Counted from the first letter of the stretch, positions 35,294-44,693 are shown. The stretch: 64,000 nt of DNA from Nocardia flavorosea NBRC 108225 (GCF_001613385.1 NZ_BDCG01000019.1:124001-188000), one strand, 5' to 3'. The notes: generated from the letters alone by a model not told the origin. Made by a program: numbers and translations.

Positions 35294-36453
35294 TGACGGG
35301 CGGAAACGGAACAGTCGTCGTCGGCGGCGGACAGGCCGGTGCGGAAGTGGTCTTCGCCCTGCGGGCGGCCGGATACCACCGGCCGATCACATTGCTGTGT
35401 GGGGAGCCGCATCTGCCCTATGAGCGCCCGCCGCTGTCCAAAGGCGTTCTCACCGGCGAAACGGACCCGGCGCGACTGTTGATTCGCGCCGCACGAGCGT
35501 ACGCCGGGAAAGACATCGACATCCGGCTGGATACGCGAGTGGTTCGGGTCGACCGCCGGACACGCACCGTGCACACCGAATCCGGAGACAGTCTGCCGTT
35601 CGACTCACTTATCCTGGCGACAGGCGCCGACGCGATCCGGCCGCCGTGGTCCGGTACCGGACGGGTACACACCATCCGCACCCTCGACGACGTCCGTGCC
35701 GTACGGCCCGGCGTAGGTGACCGCGTGGCCGTGATCGGTGGAGGTTTCCTCGGACTCGAGGTCGCCAGTTCACTATCGGCGCTGGTGGCCTCGGTGACGG
35801 TGGTGGAGTCGGCCGGGCGGGTTCTGCCGGGCCGGGTCTCCGAATTCACCGCCGGCCGCATCCGCGGACTACACGAACAGCGCGGAATCCGCTTCGTCCT
35901 GGGGGCCCGGGTCGGCCGGATCTTCACCACCACCGCGCCCGTGGTGGAACTCGGTGACGGCCGTCGCGTCGAGGCCGATTGGGTCGTGCTGTCGATCGGC
36001 GCCGCGCCGCGTGACGAACTCGCCCGCGACTGCGGGCTGGCCACCGCGCGCGGGATCCTGGTCGACACCTGCTGCCGGACCTCCGACCCCGATATCTACG
36101 CGATCGGCGATGTGGCGGTGGCGCCCGCCACGGGCGGCACAGTGACTGGGATCGAATCCGTCGCCAGCGCGCTGAGCCAGGCACGGATCGCCGCCGCCAC
36201 GATCACCGGAACCCCGGCGCCCGCGCCGCGACCCGAAACGTTCTGGTCGGAGCAGTTCGGAACGCAACTCCGGATCGCCGGCGTGGTGGACGCGGGCGGC
36301 GAGGTCACCGACAGCGTTACCGAATTCGGCGACGGGGGATTCGTGGTGCGGCGAACCCGCGACGGAGCGCTCGTCGCGGTCGAAACCTTCGGCAACCCGA
36401 AGGAATTCGCGCTCGGTCTGCGAGAACTGACCACAACTACGACCGGCAGGTGA
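35293..36453 (+). CDS. ferredoxin reductase of the dioxygenase system
   Basis: The product has 386 residues. It has an FAD-binding GGGQAGAEVV at the N-terminus, an NAD(P)H-binding VIGGGFLGLEVASSL around residue 150, and YAIGDVAVAP near residue 270 for the second FAD contact. It is of the BphA4/putidaredoxin-reductase type. It passes electrons from NADH to the ferredoxin encoded next. The genes are contiguous with the oxygenase subunits. Confidence 0.93.
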   Translation: MTGGNGTVVVGGGQAGAEVVFALRAAGYHRPITLLCGEPHLPYERPPLSKGVLTGETDPARLLIRAARAYAGKDIDIRLDTRVVRVDRRTRTVHTESGDSLPFDSLILATGADAIRPPWSGTGRVHTIRTLDDVRAVRPGVGDRVAVIGGGFLGLEVASSLSALVASVTVVESAGRVLPGRVSEFTAGRIRGLHEQRGIRFVLGARVGRIFTTTAPVVELGDGRRVEADWVVLSIGAAPRDELARDCGLATARGILVDTCCRTSDPDIYAIGDVAVAPATGGTVTGIESVASALSQARIAAATITGTPAPAPRPETFWSEQFGTQLRIAGVVDAGGEVTDSVTEFGDGGFVVRRTRDGALVAVETFGNPKEFALGLRELTTTTTGR

Positions 36454-36458
36454 TTCGA

Positions 36459-36779
36459 ATGAAGATCGTATTCAACTACAAGACCGGCGCGCCTTCGGTT
36501 TCGCTCGATATCGACGAGGGACTGACGGTGATGGAGGGCGCCCGGCAAGAAGGCGTAGAAGGGATCCTCGCCGAATGCGGCGGTGGTGCCATCTGCGGGA
36601 CCTGTCATGTGATCGTCGACAGCCAATGGTTCAACAAGTGCGGACCGCTGGACCCCACCGAGGAAGTGCTGCTCGGGCTGAGCCCGGAACGCGAGTCGAC
36701 CAGCCGCCTCGCCTGCCAGATCGAAGCATGCCCCGAACTCGACGGAATCACCGTCACCGTGCCGGAAGCCCAGATGTGA
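36459..36779 (+). CDS. [2Fe-2S] ferredoxin, adrenodoxin/putidaredoxin type
   Basis: The product has 106 residues. Cluster ligands follow the pattern C-x5-C-x2-C then C about 35 residues later (AECGGGAICGTCH, RLACQ). The ATG at 36459 has AGGTGA 5 bases upstream. This type usually serves P450s, while two-subunit Rieske oxygenases mostly use Rieske or plant-type ferredoxins, so the pairing is a little unusual. It follows the reductase immediately. Confidence 0.93.
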   Translation: MKIVFNYKTGAPSVSLDIDEGLTVMEGARQEGVEGILAECGGGAICGTCHVIVDSQWFNKCGPLDPTEEVLLGLSPERESTSRLACQIEACPELDGITVTVPEAQM

Positions 36780-36823
36780 CCGGTACCGGAATTGTTATCG
36801 CCCGACACGTCCAGGAGAAGAAG

Positions 36824-37804
36824 ATGACCAGCAAGTCCCAGGTTCTGGTATCGGCCCCGCTCGCCGCGGATCTGCTCGCGCGGATCGAAGCCGAATACGA
36901 CGTGATCCAGCTGCCTTCGGCGAATGTCCTCACCGCCGAGACCGCGGGTGAGTACGCGGACGTCGTCGGATGGCTCACCACGGTGAAGCAGCCGGTGAAC
37001 GCGGGTATTCTCGCCGAACTCCCGGCCGTGCGGACGGTGTCCAACTATGCCGTCGGCTACGACAACATCGATGTAGCGGCGGCCACCGACCGTGGCGTCA
37101 GTGTCTGTAACACCCCGGGAGTGCTCGACGACGCGGTGGCAGCGTTGACGGTCGGGGCAATCCTGAACACGGTCCGCGGCCTGTCCCGCGCCGAACGGTT
37201 CGTGCGCAGCGGACAGTGGGTACCGGGCACGGCGTTTCCGCTCACCACCGATGTGCACGGCAAGACACTCGGCATCTTCGGTATGGGCCGGATCGGCAAA
37301 CGGGTGGCTCCGGTGATGGCGGCGCTGGGTATGCGGGTGATCTACCACAACCGCACCCCGATCGAAGGCGAGGTGCCCGCGGGTGCGAAATATGTCGGGC
37401 GGACCGAACTGCTGGCCGAAGCCGATGTGGTGCTGCTGATGGTACCGCTCTCCCCGGCCACCGAAGGTTTTCTCGGTGCCGCCGATTTCGCGGCCATGAA
37501 GGACACCGCCTACTTCGTCAACCCGGCCCGTGGCGCGCTCGTCGACGAGGCGGCCTTGGTCGAGGCGCTGCGCAGCGGCAGTATCGCGGGCGCCGCGCTG
37601 GATGTGATGACCGTGGAGCCGTTGCCTGCCGACAGCCCGCTGCTCGAACTCGACAACGTCACCCTGCTGCCGCATATCGGCAGCGCCACGGTAGAAACCC
37701 GGCGCGCGATGGCCGAACTCGCGGTGGGCAACCTGCTCGATTCCTTGGCAGGTCGGGCGCCGAAGGGTGCGGTGAACGAGCTGCGGACCGAGGCATCGCT
37801 ATGA
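36824..37804 (+). CDS. D-2-hydroxyacid dehydrogenase (glyoxylate/hydroxypyruvate reductase-like)
   Basis: The product has 326 residues from an ATG after AGGAGAAG. The Rossmann motif is GIFGMGRIGKRVAPV. Catalytic residues are Arg in VNYxVGYDNID-type and NPARGALVDE segments, Glu in EPLPADSPL and His in LLPHIGSAT. It interconverts a 2-oxoacid and its D-hydroxyacid with NAD(P)H. Its stop overlaps the dehydratase start (ATGA), so the two may work on the same short hydroxyacid. Confidence 0.9.
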   Translation: MTSKSQVLVSAPLAADLLARIEAEYDVIQLPSANVLTAETAGEYADVVGWLTTVKQPVNAGILAELPAVRTVSNYAVGYDNIDVAAATDRGVSVCNTPGVLDDAVAALTVGAILNTVRGLSRAERFVRSGQWVPGTAFPLTTDVHGKTLGIFGMGRIGKRVAPVMAALGMRVIYHNRTPIEGEVPAGAKYVGRTELLAEADVVLLMVPLSPATEGFLGAADFAAMKDTAYFVNPARGALVDEAALVEALRSGSIAGAALDVMTVEPLPADSPLLELDNVTLLPHIGSATVETRRAMAELAVGNLLDSLAGRAPKGAVNELRTEASL

Positions 37805-39525
37805 GCCCCGAAATATCGCCGCCAGATCCCCGTGGGATCGACAACAATCTCACGCACTACGGTGACCGCGGCTTCGCCGCATACCTGCGGCGTAGCTTCA
37901 CCAAGTCCATGGGATACACCGAGAACAGCCTGGCCCGGCCGACGGTCGGCATCGTCACCTCGGAGAGCGGTTTCAACAACTGTCACCGGCAGATGCCGGA
38001 GCTGGTACGTGCGGTCGAACGTGGAGTGCTGCTCGCGGGCGGGCTGCCGGTCGCCTTTCCGACCATCTCGCTCGGTGAGCCATTCCTGTACCCCACCTCG
38101 ATGAAGTTCCGGAACCTGATGGCGATGGATGTCGAGGAGATGATCCGGGCACAGCCGGTGGACTCGGTGGTCTTGGTGGGTGGTTGCGACAAAACTGTGC
38201 CGGCTCAGCTGATGGGTGTTTTCTCGGTGGACAAACCCGCGGTGCAGCTGGTCACCGGGCCCATGATGACCGGTAGCTATCACGGTGAACGGCTGGGCGC
38301 GTGTACCGACTGCCGGCGCTTCTGGGGCTGGTACCGGGCCGGGGAGGTAAGCACCGAGCAGATCGCCGCGGTGGAGGGCAATCTGGCCACCACCTCCGGC
38401 ACCTGCGCGGTGATGGGCACCGCCAGCACCATGGCGTGCCTCGCCGAAGCGCTCGGGGTATCGCTGCCGGGAACCGCCGCGATTCCCAATGTGCATGCCG
38501 ACCGGCTGCGCGCCGGCGAGAACAGCGGAGCACTCGCCGTCGAACTCGCCCGCACCGGCGTGCCACCGAGCGCGGTGGTGACCGGGGAGGCGGTGACCAA
38601 CGCATTGCGGGTGCTGCTGGCGATCGGCGGATCCACCAACGCGGTGATCCATCTGACGGCCATGGCGCGCCGCCTCGGTCTCGCAGTCGGGGCGAGCGAA
38701 CTGAACGAGCTCAGCGATAGCACCCCGGTTCTGGTGGATCTCAAACCCTCCGGTGAGCATTACATGGAGGATTTCCACCGCGCCGGCGGTGTTCCGGCGG
38801 TGATCCGGGAACTCGGCGAACTCATGAACCTCGACTGCCCTACTGTCACCGGCCGGACCTGGCGTGAAATCCTCGCCGAGACCGACCCCTGGCGCGACGA
38901 CACGGTGGTCCGGCCCCTGCGTGCGCCGGTGTCGGCTGTCGGCGGAATTGTTTCGCTTTCCGGCAATCTCGCCCCGGCGGGAGCGATTCTCAAGCGCTCG
39001 GCGGCCGACCCGCGGCTGTTCGAATCGGAGGGTCGGGCGGTGGTGTTCGAATCGCTGGCCGATCTCGCCGAGCGGATCGATGCACCCGATCTCGATGTGG
39101 AACCCGGGGATTTTCTGGTGCTCAAGAACGCGGGTCCGGTGGCCGAGGCGATGCCGGAGGCAGGCTATATCCCGATTCCGAAGGTGCTCGCGGAGCAGGG
39201 CGTCAAGGATATGGTCCGGATGTCGGATGCCCGAATGAGCGGGACCGCCTACGGCACGATCGTGCTGCACATCGCCCCGGAAGCCGCCGTCGGTGGGCCG
39301 CTCGCGTTGGTCCGCAACGGCGACCGTATCCGCCTCTCGGTGCGCGACCGGTCCCTGGAACTGCTGGTGAGCGCCGACGAACTGGAACAGCGCCGGGAGC
39401 AGTGGGTGCCGCCGAGCCCGGCGGCGCCCGAACGCGGCTACTCGCGGCTTTATCGTGACCACGTCCTACAGGCCGACGAGGGCTGCGATTTCGACTTCTG
39501 TCAACCCGTGACCGCGGAGGTGTGA
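37801..39525 (+). CDS. IlvD/Edd-family dehydratase (sugar-acid dehydratase type)
   Basis: The product has 574 residues. Cluster cysteines lie in FNNCHRQM, GGCDKTVPAQ and TSGTCAVMGTAS. The C-terminal DARMSGTAYGTIVLHIAPEAA is closer to pentonate (arabonate/xylonate-like) dehydratases than to the branched-chain IlvD. It would remove water from a 2,3-dihydroxy acid to give a 2-oxoacid with the help of an Fe-S cluster. Finding it within an aromatic-type operon is unusual. The substrate is not known. Confidence 0.88.
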   Translation: MSPEISPPDPRGIDNNLTHYGDRGFAAYLRRSFTKSMGYTENSLARPTVGIVTSESGFNNCHRQMPELVRAVERGVLLAGGLPVAFPTISLGEPFLYPTSMKFRNLMAMDVEEMIRAQPVDSVVLVGGCDKTVPAQLMGVFSVDKPAVQLVTGPMMTGSYHGERLGACTDCRRFWGWYRAGEVSTEQIAAVEGNLATTSGTCAVMGTASTMACLAEALGVSLPGTAAIPNVHADRLRAGENSGALAVELARTGVPPSAVVTGEAVTNALRVLLAIGGSTNAVIHLTAMARRLGLAVGASELNELSDSTPVLVDLKPSGEHYMEDFHRAGGVPAVIRELGELMNLDCPTVTGRTWREILAETDPWRDDTVVRPLRAPVSAVGGIVSLSGNLAPAGAILKRSAADPRLFESEGRAVVFESLADLAERIDAPDLDVEPGDFLVLKNAGPVAEAMPEAGYIPIPKVLAEQGVKDMVRMSDARMSGTAYGTIVLHIAPEAAVGGPLALVRNGDRIRLSVRDRSLELLVSADELEQRREQWVPPSPAAPERGYSRLYRDHVLQADEGCDFDFCQPVTAEV

Positions 39526-39526
39526 G

Positions 39527-40165
39527 GTGGGTGCACCGCGGCGGATAGTCGTGGGTATTTCCGGAGCCTCGGGCGCGGTATTCGGGATCCGCGCACTGGA
39601 ACTCTTGCGTGTGGCCGAAATCGAATCCCATTTGGTGATCAGCCGGAGCGGTAGGGCGACGATCGGCCAGGAAACCGATTACACCGTGGCCGAGGTGCTC
39701 GCCCTCGCCACGCACACCCACTCCGACAACGATCTCGGCGCCGCGATCTCGAGTGGCTCGTTCCGGACCGACGGGATGCTGGTGGCGCCGTGCAGCGTGA
39801 AAACGCTGTCCGGGATAGCGAATTCCTATGACGAGAACCTGCTGGTGCGGGCGGCCGACGTTACCCTCAAGGAACGGCGGCGCCTGGTACTGCTGCTCCG
39901 CGAGACACCGCTACACGCCGGGCATATTCGCTTGATGGGCCAGGCCGCCGAAGCGGGCGCGATCATCATGCCGCCCCTGCCCGCCTTCTACACCCGGCCG
40001 CAATCGGTGGCCGACATCATCGACCACAGTGTCATGCGCGCGCTGGATCTGCTCGATATCCGCACCGAAGCCGACGCGGGCTGGTCCGGTTGGCAGAGCT
40101 ACGACCACCGAGAGCCGCTTCTGCGGGAGCGTATCGGCCCAACGGTCGTGAACGAGGCTCTGTGA
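39527..40165 (+). CDS. UbiX-type flavin prenyltransferase
   Basis: The product has 212 residues from a GTG overlapping the region after GGAGGTGTGA. FMN binding is marked by GISGASGAVFGIRALELL, PCSVKTLSGIANSYDENLLVRAAD, then RETPLHAGHIRLMGQAAEAGAIIMPP. The enzyme makes prenylated FMN from FMN and dimethylallyl phosphate. The cofactor activates UbiD, whose gene opens the same operon. Confidence 0.93.
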   Translation: MGAPRRIVVGISGASGAVFGIRALELLRVAEIESHLVISRSGRATIGQETDYTVAEVLALATHTHSDNDLGAAISSGSFRTDGMLVAPCSVKTLSGIANSYDENLLVRAADVTLKERRRLVLLLRETPLHAGHIRLMGQAAEAGAIIMPPLPAFYTRPQSVADIIDHSVMRALDLLDIRTEADAGWSGWQSYDHREPLLRERIGPTVVNEAL

Positions 40166-40247
40166 TGGCGAAAACGCCGCCGGCCGGCAGCACCGATCTT
40201 CACCCGATACCAGCGCGATTGCCGCGCGGAATTCTCCAGGAGGAACA

Positions 40248-40997
40248 GTGGGGGAACTGACCGACCGCGTCGTCATAGTCACCGGCGCGACCGTGCATCT
40301 CGGCCGCGCCTACGCCAATGCGCTCGCCGAGCGCGGCGCAGCGGTCGTGGTGGCCGACCTCTCGGGCAGCGCCGCGGTGGCTGGCGAGATCCGGCGCGCG
40401 GGCGGAACGGCGATCGGCGCCGATATCGACCTCCGCGAACCGCGCACTCTCGAAGCGATGGCCGAACGCGCCTGGACGGAGTTCGGCGCGGTGCACGCGC
40501 TGGTGAACAACGCGGGATATTTCCGGACCATGTTCCGCGGCCCGTTCGAATCCATCCCGGACGACGATTGGGACCGCTGCTTCGAGGTCAATGTGAAGGG
40601 CACCTGGTACGCGATCCGGGCGGTGGCGCCGTGGCTGCGGCGCTCCGGGGGCGGCAGTGTTGTGAACATCTCCTCGGCCACCGCCTTCAAAGGGCTCGGG
40701 AGCGTGGTGCACTACGCGGCGGCCAAGGCGGCGATCGCCGGGATGACCCGGTCGCTCGCCCGGGAACTGGGCGCCGACGGAATTCGGGTGAATGCCGTGG
40801 CACCGGACTACGTACCCGACGACGACCTGCACAGCCGCAGCCCGGCGGCCCGGGACCGTGCCGTGGCGAACCGCTGTCTGGTTCGGGAACAGACGGCCGC
40901 GGATTTGGTGGGCACCGTCGCCTATCTCGTCGGCGGCGGGTCCGCCTTCGTCACCGGCCAGACCCTCCACGTCAACGGTGGGTCGTACTTCGGATGA
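40248..40997 (+). CDS. short-chain dehydrogenase/reductase
   Basis: The product has 249 residues from a GTG with AGGAGG 6 bases upstream. Catalytic Ser lies in VNISSATAF and the YxxxK motif in VHYAAAKAAI. NNAG is present. The glycine motif reads TGATVHLG, so the middle Gly of TGxxxGxG is His. NAD(P) specificity is suggested by VVADLSGS (Asp at the end of strand 2, favouring NAD). It could oxidise the cis-dihydrodiol made by the Rieske enzyme. Confidence 0.88.
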   Translation: MGELTDRVVIVTGATVHLGRAYANALAERGAAVVVADLSGSAAVAGEIRRAGGTAIGADIDLREPRTLEAMAERAWTEFGAVHALVNNAGYFRTMFRGPFESIPDDDWDRCFEVNVKGTWYAIRAVAPWLRRSGGGSVVNISSATAFKGLGSVVHYAAAKAAIAGMTRSLARELGADGIRVNAVAPDYVPDDDLHSRSPAARDRAVANRCLVREQTAADLVGTVAYLVGGGSAFVTGQTLHVNGGSYFG

Positions 40998-41052
40998 CCG
41001 TCCGGCTCTCTCGCCTCACGCGCCGATTCCGGCACATTCCCAGGAGAACGAC

Positions 41053-42504
41053 ATGATGAACTTCGCGCATATAGACGGCATCGTCGTCAGCACTGACCAC
41101 TGGATCGATGGCGAGCGAGTGTCCTCGGCACGCCGGTTCGACGACCACTCTCCGATCGACGGCGGCCTGCTGGCGCGGGTCTCCCGCGGCGGCGCGGCGG
41201 AAGCCGACCTGGCACTTTCGGCCGCGACCAAGGCCTTTCCGGAATGGCGGGATACCCCGATCGAGCGGCGCGCGGCCATCCTTCGGCGGATGCACGACCT
41301 GATCGTCGAGCGCGCCGAGGATTTCGCGCAGGTGGAAACCGCCGACCAGGGCGGCCTGTTGTCGTATTACACCGGCGAACGGGGGATCCGGCGTTCGGCG
41401 TCGAATTTCTCCGCCTTCGCGGATATGTTGCTCGAGCGTACCGACCCAGCGTTCACCGGCGACGGCTACCGCAGCAGGGTCAGTATCACCGGAACCGGGC
41501 CGGTCGTGCTGGTAAACCCATGGAACGGTCCGCTGCTGCTGGAATCGTGGAAGGTCGCTCCGGCACTGGCCGCTGGGAACACGGTCGTGCTCAAACCCTC
41601 GGAGTGGACCCCGCTGACCGCGTCGATGCTCGCGGATATCTCGGCTGCGGCCGGGCTGCCGCCGGGTGTGTTGAACGTGGTCCAGGGGCTGGGCGAAGAA
41701 GTGGGTGCCCTGCTGGTGGCGGACCCGCGGGTGCGGCGGATCAGCTTCACCGGTTCGGTCCCCACGGCTCGTGCCATCGCGACCGCGGCAGCGCACAATC
41801 TCACTCCGTGCTCGTTCGAACTCGGCGGGAAATCGCCGTTCGTCGTCTTCGCCGATGCCGACCTCGACGCCGCGGTGCGCACGGCCAGGCGGCAGTTCTC
41901 GAACGCGGGACAGGTCTGCCTGATCGGCAGCCGTTTGCTGCTTGCCGAGGAGATCTACGGGGAATTCCTCGACCGTTTCACCGCGGCGATGGATGGTTTC
42001 ACCGTCGGTGATCCCCGTGATACGGATACCGATATGGGTCCGTTGATCCATCACGAACAGTTCCAACGGGTCGACGGATTCGTGCAGCGTGCACTTAGCG
42101 ACGGCGCGCGTGCGGTGTTCGGCGGCGGTCCGCTGCGCGACGACGGCAGCCTCTACTACCGGCCGACTCTGCTCGTGGATATGGAACCCGGCGCGGAGAT
42201 CGTCACTGAGGAGGTGTTCGGGCCGGTGCTCACCGCGCAACCGTTCGCCTCCGAAGAAGAGGCGATAGCGATGGCGAACGGTACCCGTTACGGGCTCACC
42301 GCCACACTGTTCACCGATGACGAGGTACGTGCCCAGCGGGTCGCGGAACGCTTGAACGCGGGCACGGTGTGGGTCAACTGCTTCTGGATCCGCGATCTGC
42401 GGGCCCCCTTCGGCGGCACCGGGGAATCGGGTGTGGGCCGCGAGGGTGGCGAATGGAGTTTCGACTTCTACTCCGAGGTGAAGAACACAGTGACCGGTGA
42501 GTGA
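41053..42504 (+). CDS. aldehyde dehydrogenase, hydroxymuconic-semialdehyde type
   Basis: The product has 483 residues. Catalytic Cys lies in FSNAGQVCLIGSR and Glu in SFELGGKSPFVV. The C-terminal WVNCFWIRDLRAPFGGTGESGVGREGG...FYSEVKN matches 2-hydroxymuconic semialdehyde and HpaE-type dehydrogenases, which work after extradiol ring cleavage. That points to a meta-cleavage product, although no extradiol dioxygenase gene lies in the operon. It is the last gene, followed by a strong terminator. Confidence 0.87.
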   Translation: MMNFAHIDGIVVSTDHWIDGERVSSARRFDDHSPIDGGLLARVSRGGAAEADLALSAATKAFPEWRDTPIERRAAILRRMHDLIVERAEDFAQVETADQGGLLSYYTGERGIRRSASNFSAFADMLLERTDPAFTGDGYRSRVSITGTGPVVLVNPWNGPLLLESWKVAPALAAGNTVVLKPSEWTPLTASMLADISAAAGLPPGVLNVVQGLGEEVGALLVADPRVRRISFTGSVPTARAIATAAAHNLTPCSFELGGKSPFVVFADADLDAAVRTARRQFSNAGQVCLIGSRLLLAEEIYGEFLDRFTAAMDGFTVGDPRDTDTDMGPLIHHEQFQRVDGFVQRALSDGARAVFGGGPLRDDGSLYYRPTLLVDMEPGAEIVTEEVFGPVLTAQPFASEEEAIAMANGTRYGLTATLFTDDEVRAQRVAERLNAGTVWVNCFWIRDLRAPFGGTGESGVGREGGEWSFDFYSEVKNTVTGE

Positions 42505-42532
42505 GGCCCGACCGCGGCCCCCTCTTCACGTC

Positions 42533-42576
42533 AAAGACCGCGGGAGCGGACCATACGGTCCGCTCCCGCGGTCTTT
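42533..42576. terminator. 20-bp stem bidirectional terminator
   Basis: Arms beginning AAAGACCGCGGG and ending CCCGCGGTCTTT pair perfectly over 20 bp around the loop ATAC. AAA and TTT ends on the two sides suit termination of both the catabolic operon and the convergent DUF475 gene. Confidence 0.92.
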
Positions 42577-42592
42577 CTGTTCGGTTCCAGGC

Positions 42593-43702
42593 TCAGGCGA
42601 CTGGAGTGGGCTCCGAGGTCAGCGTCTTTTCCGATTCGCCTTCCTTGCGGTTGCGGCGGATGCTGGAGACCACCGCGGCGCCGATGAACGCGACACCGAT
42701 GAGGCCGGTGACGATCTCGTTGACGTGCACGCCGATCGAGACCATCAGGATCAGTGCCAGTGCGCCGATCGCCCAGTGGGCGCCGTGCTCGAGGAAAACG
42801 TACTCACTCAGTGTGCCCTTACGGACGAGGTAGATCGTGATCGACCGGACGAACATCGCGCCGATGAGGCCCAGGCCCAGGGCGATGATGATCGGATCCG
42901 AGGTGATGGCGAACGCGCCGATCACACCGTCGAACGAGAACGAGGCGTCGAGGACTTCCAGGTAGAGGAATAGGAAGAATCCTGCCTTGCCGGTTGCCTT
43001 CGCGAGGGTGGAAGGGCCGCCTGCGGCTCCTTCGGCGTGCTCTTCGACGTGGAACATGTTGCCGAGCCCGTTGACGGCGATGTAGACGACCATGCCGATC
43101 AAGCCGGCCAGTAGCACGGTGGAGCGGTCGTCGCTGTCGGCGAGGAACTCGGCCACCAGGATCAGGCCGATACCGGCGATCACCACGGCGGCCATCTCGA
43201 GTTTGCCGACCTTGGCCAGCGGGCGTTCCAGCCACGACAACCAGGTCAGTTCGCGTTCGGCGAGGATGAAGTTCAGGAACAGCATCGCCAGGAACATGCC
43301 GCCGAACGCCGCGATCTGCGGATGCGCGTCGGTGAGCAGGGTCTCGTAGCTGGGGCTGCCGTCGGGGAAGAACTCCGCGTCGTTCGCCGGCGGGTTGAGG
43401 GCCAGGTCGAATGCTTGGACGGGGTTCAGGCCTGCGGTCACCCAGACAATCGCCAGCGGAAAGATCAGCCGCATTCCGAAGACGGCGATCAGGATGCCGA
43501 TGGTGAGGAAGATCTTCTGCCAGAACTCACTCATCTTTTCCAAGATGGTGGCGTTGATCACGGCATTGTCGAACGAGAGCGAGATCTCGAGGATGGCAAG
43601 GAGGATGCACAGTACCAGCGCGGTGGGGCCGCCGTAGAGGAACGCCACCCCCAGCGACAGCACTGTTACGACTAGGGATAAACCGAATATTCGCAGGACC
43701 AC
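42593..43702 (-). CDS. DUF475 / TerC-like integral membrane protein
   Basis: The product has 369 residues with about nine membrane helices. LEISLSFDNAVINATIL near residue 40 and LEVLDASFSFDGVIGAFAIT near residue 240 are the repeated acidic membrane motifs of TerC-type proteins. These proteins occur with TerD in stress and metal-response clusters and are thought to handle divalent metals at the membrane. It lies downstream of terD on the same strand but beyond a hairpin. Confidence 0.88.
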   Translation of the reverse strand: MVLRIFGLSLVVTVLSLGVAFLYGGPTALVLCILLAILEISLSFDNAVINATILEKMSEFWQKIFLTIGILIAVFGMRLIFPLAIVWVTAGLNPVQAFDLALNPPANDAEFFPDGSPSYETLLTDAHPQIAAFGGMFLAMLFLNFILAERELTWLSWLERPLAKVGKLEMAAVVIAGIGLILVAEFLADSDDRSTVLLAGLIGMVVYIAVNGLGNMFHVEEHAEGAAGGPSTLAKATGKAGFFLFLYLEVLDASFSFDGVIGAFAITSDPIIIALGLGLIGAMFVRSITIYLVRKGTLSEYVFLEHGAHWAIGALALILMVSIGVHVNEIVTGLIGVAFIGAAVVSSIRRNRKEGESEKTLTSEPTPVA

Positions 43703-43881
43703 GCTGGGACCTTTCGTGTGCGGTGGCCGGACTGCGGTCGGTATCCCGGCCGTGAACGAGAAACCTGTGTGGCGATGACGGTGGACTCGTGGTCACCGGC
43801 ACTGCCGCCTGATCACCAGCGTTGCCGCCGACCGCCTATTTGTCCAATTTGTCCCTCCGTGCCGGTGGGGAGACCGAAAAC

Positions 43882-43907
43882 GAGGGGGCCCGTTACCGGA
43901 CCCCCTC
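43882..43907 (-). terminator. hairpin after terD
   Basis: On the minus strand GAGGGGGTCC pairs with GGGCCCCCTC (10 bp, one G-U) around a six-base loop and is followed by GTTTTCGG. It lies 24 bases downstream of the terD stop. Confidence 0.7.
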
Positions 43908-43930
43908 ACGCTACCCGGAGGTGCGGATCG

Positions 43931-44506
43931 TCAGACGTTGACACCGTAGTCGCGGGCGATACCGGCCAGGCCCGAGGCGTAGCCCTGCCCGATGGCACGG
44001 AACTTCCACTCGTCACCGTTGCGGTACAGCTCACCGAACACCATGGCGGTTTCGGTGGAGGCGTCCTCGGAGAGGTCGTAGCGGGCCAGTTCTTCGTTGT
44101 TCGCCTGGTTCACGACGCGGATGTAGGCGTTGCGGACCTGACCGAAGGACTGCTGGCGGCTGTCGGCTTCGTAGATCGAAACCGGGAAGAAGATGCTTTC
44201 GATGGACGGCGGGGTATTCGCCAGGTCGACGTTGATGACCTCGTCGTCGCCCTCGCCCTCACCGGTGGTGTTGTCGCCGATGTGCTCGATGCTGCCCTCG
44301 GGCGACTTCAGGTTGTTGAAGAACACGAAGTGCTTATCGGACACGACTTTCTTGTCGGCTCCGGTGGCGATCGCGCTGGCGTCGAGGTCGAAGTCCGTGC
44401 CCGTGGTGGTACGCACATCCCAGCCCAGGCCGACGGCTACCGCGGTGAGCCCCGGAGCCGCCTTGCTCAGCGAGACGTTGCCGCCCTTGGACAAACTGAC
44501 ACCCAT
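43931..44506 (-). CDS. terD: TerD-family calcium-binding stress protein
   Basis: The product has 191 residues from the ATG at 44506 (MGVSLSKGGNVSLSK), the normal TerD start. The acidic calcium sites are complete: FDLDASAI and GDNTTGEGEGDDEV. TerD proteins form part of membrane-linked complexes in tellurite, phage and oxidative stress responses. It is divergent from the coiled-coil/CitE/PRTase operon, with a 187-base shared promoter region. Confidence 0.93.
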   Translation of the reverse strand: MGVSLSKGGNVSLSKAAPGLTAVAVGLGWDVRTTTGTDFDLDASAIATGADKKVVSDKHFVFFNNLKSPEGSIEHIGDNTTGEGEGDDEVINVDLANTPPSIESIFFPVSIYEADSRQQSFGQVRNAYIRVVNQANNEELARYDLSEDASTETAMVFGELYRNGDEWKFRAIGQGYASGLAGIARDYGVNV

Positions 44507-44693
44507 GCGGGATTCCCTTTCGTAGTTGTCTGCGATTCCCAGCATGTCCGAAATCGCCGGGTACGAAAACGACAGTAGTGGTTTTCGGCGATCTTGCGTA
44601 GCGTCATGCGCCCATCCGGGCTCGGAAGCCCATTTGCACCTGCGGTATACGCCGTCGCTACGCCCGGGCCGGCGATCTCATACCATCGGGTCT

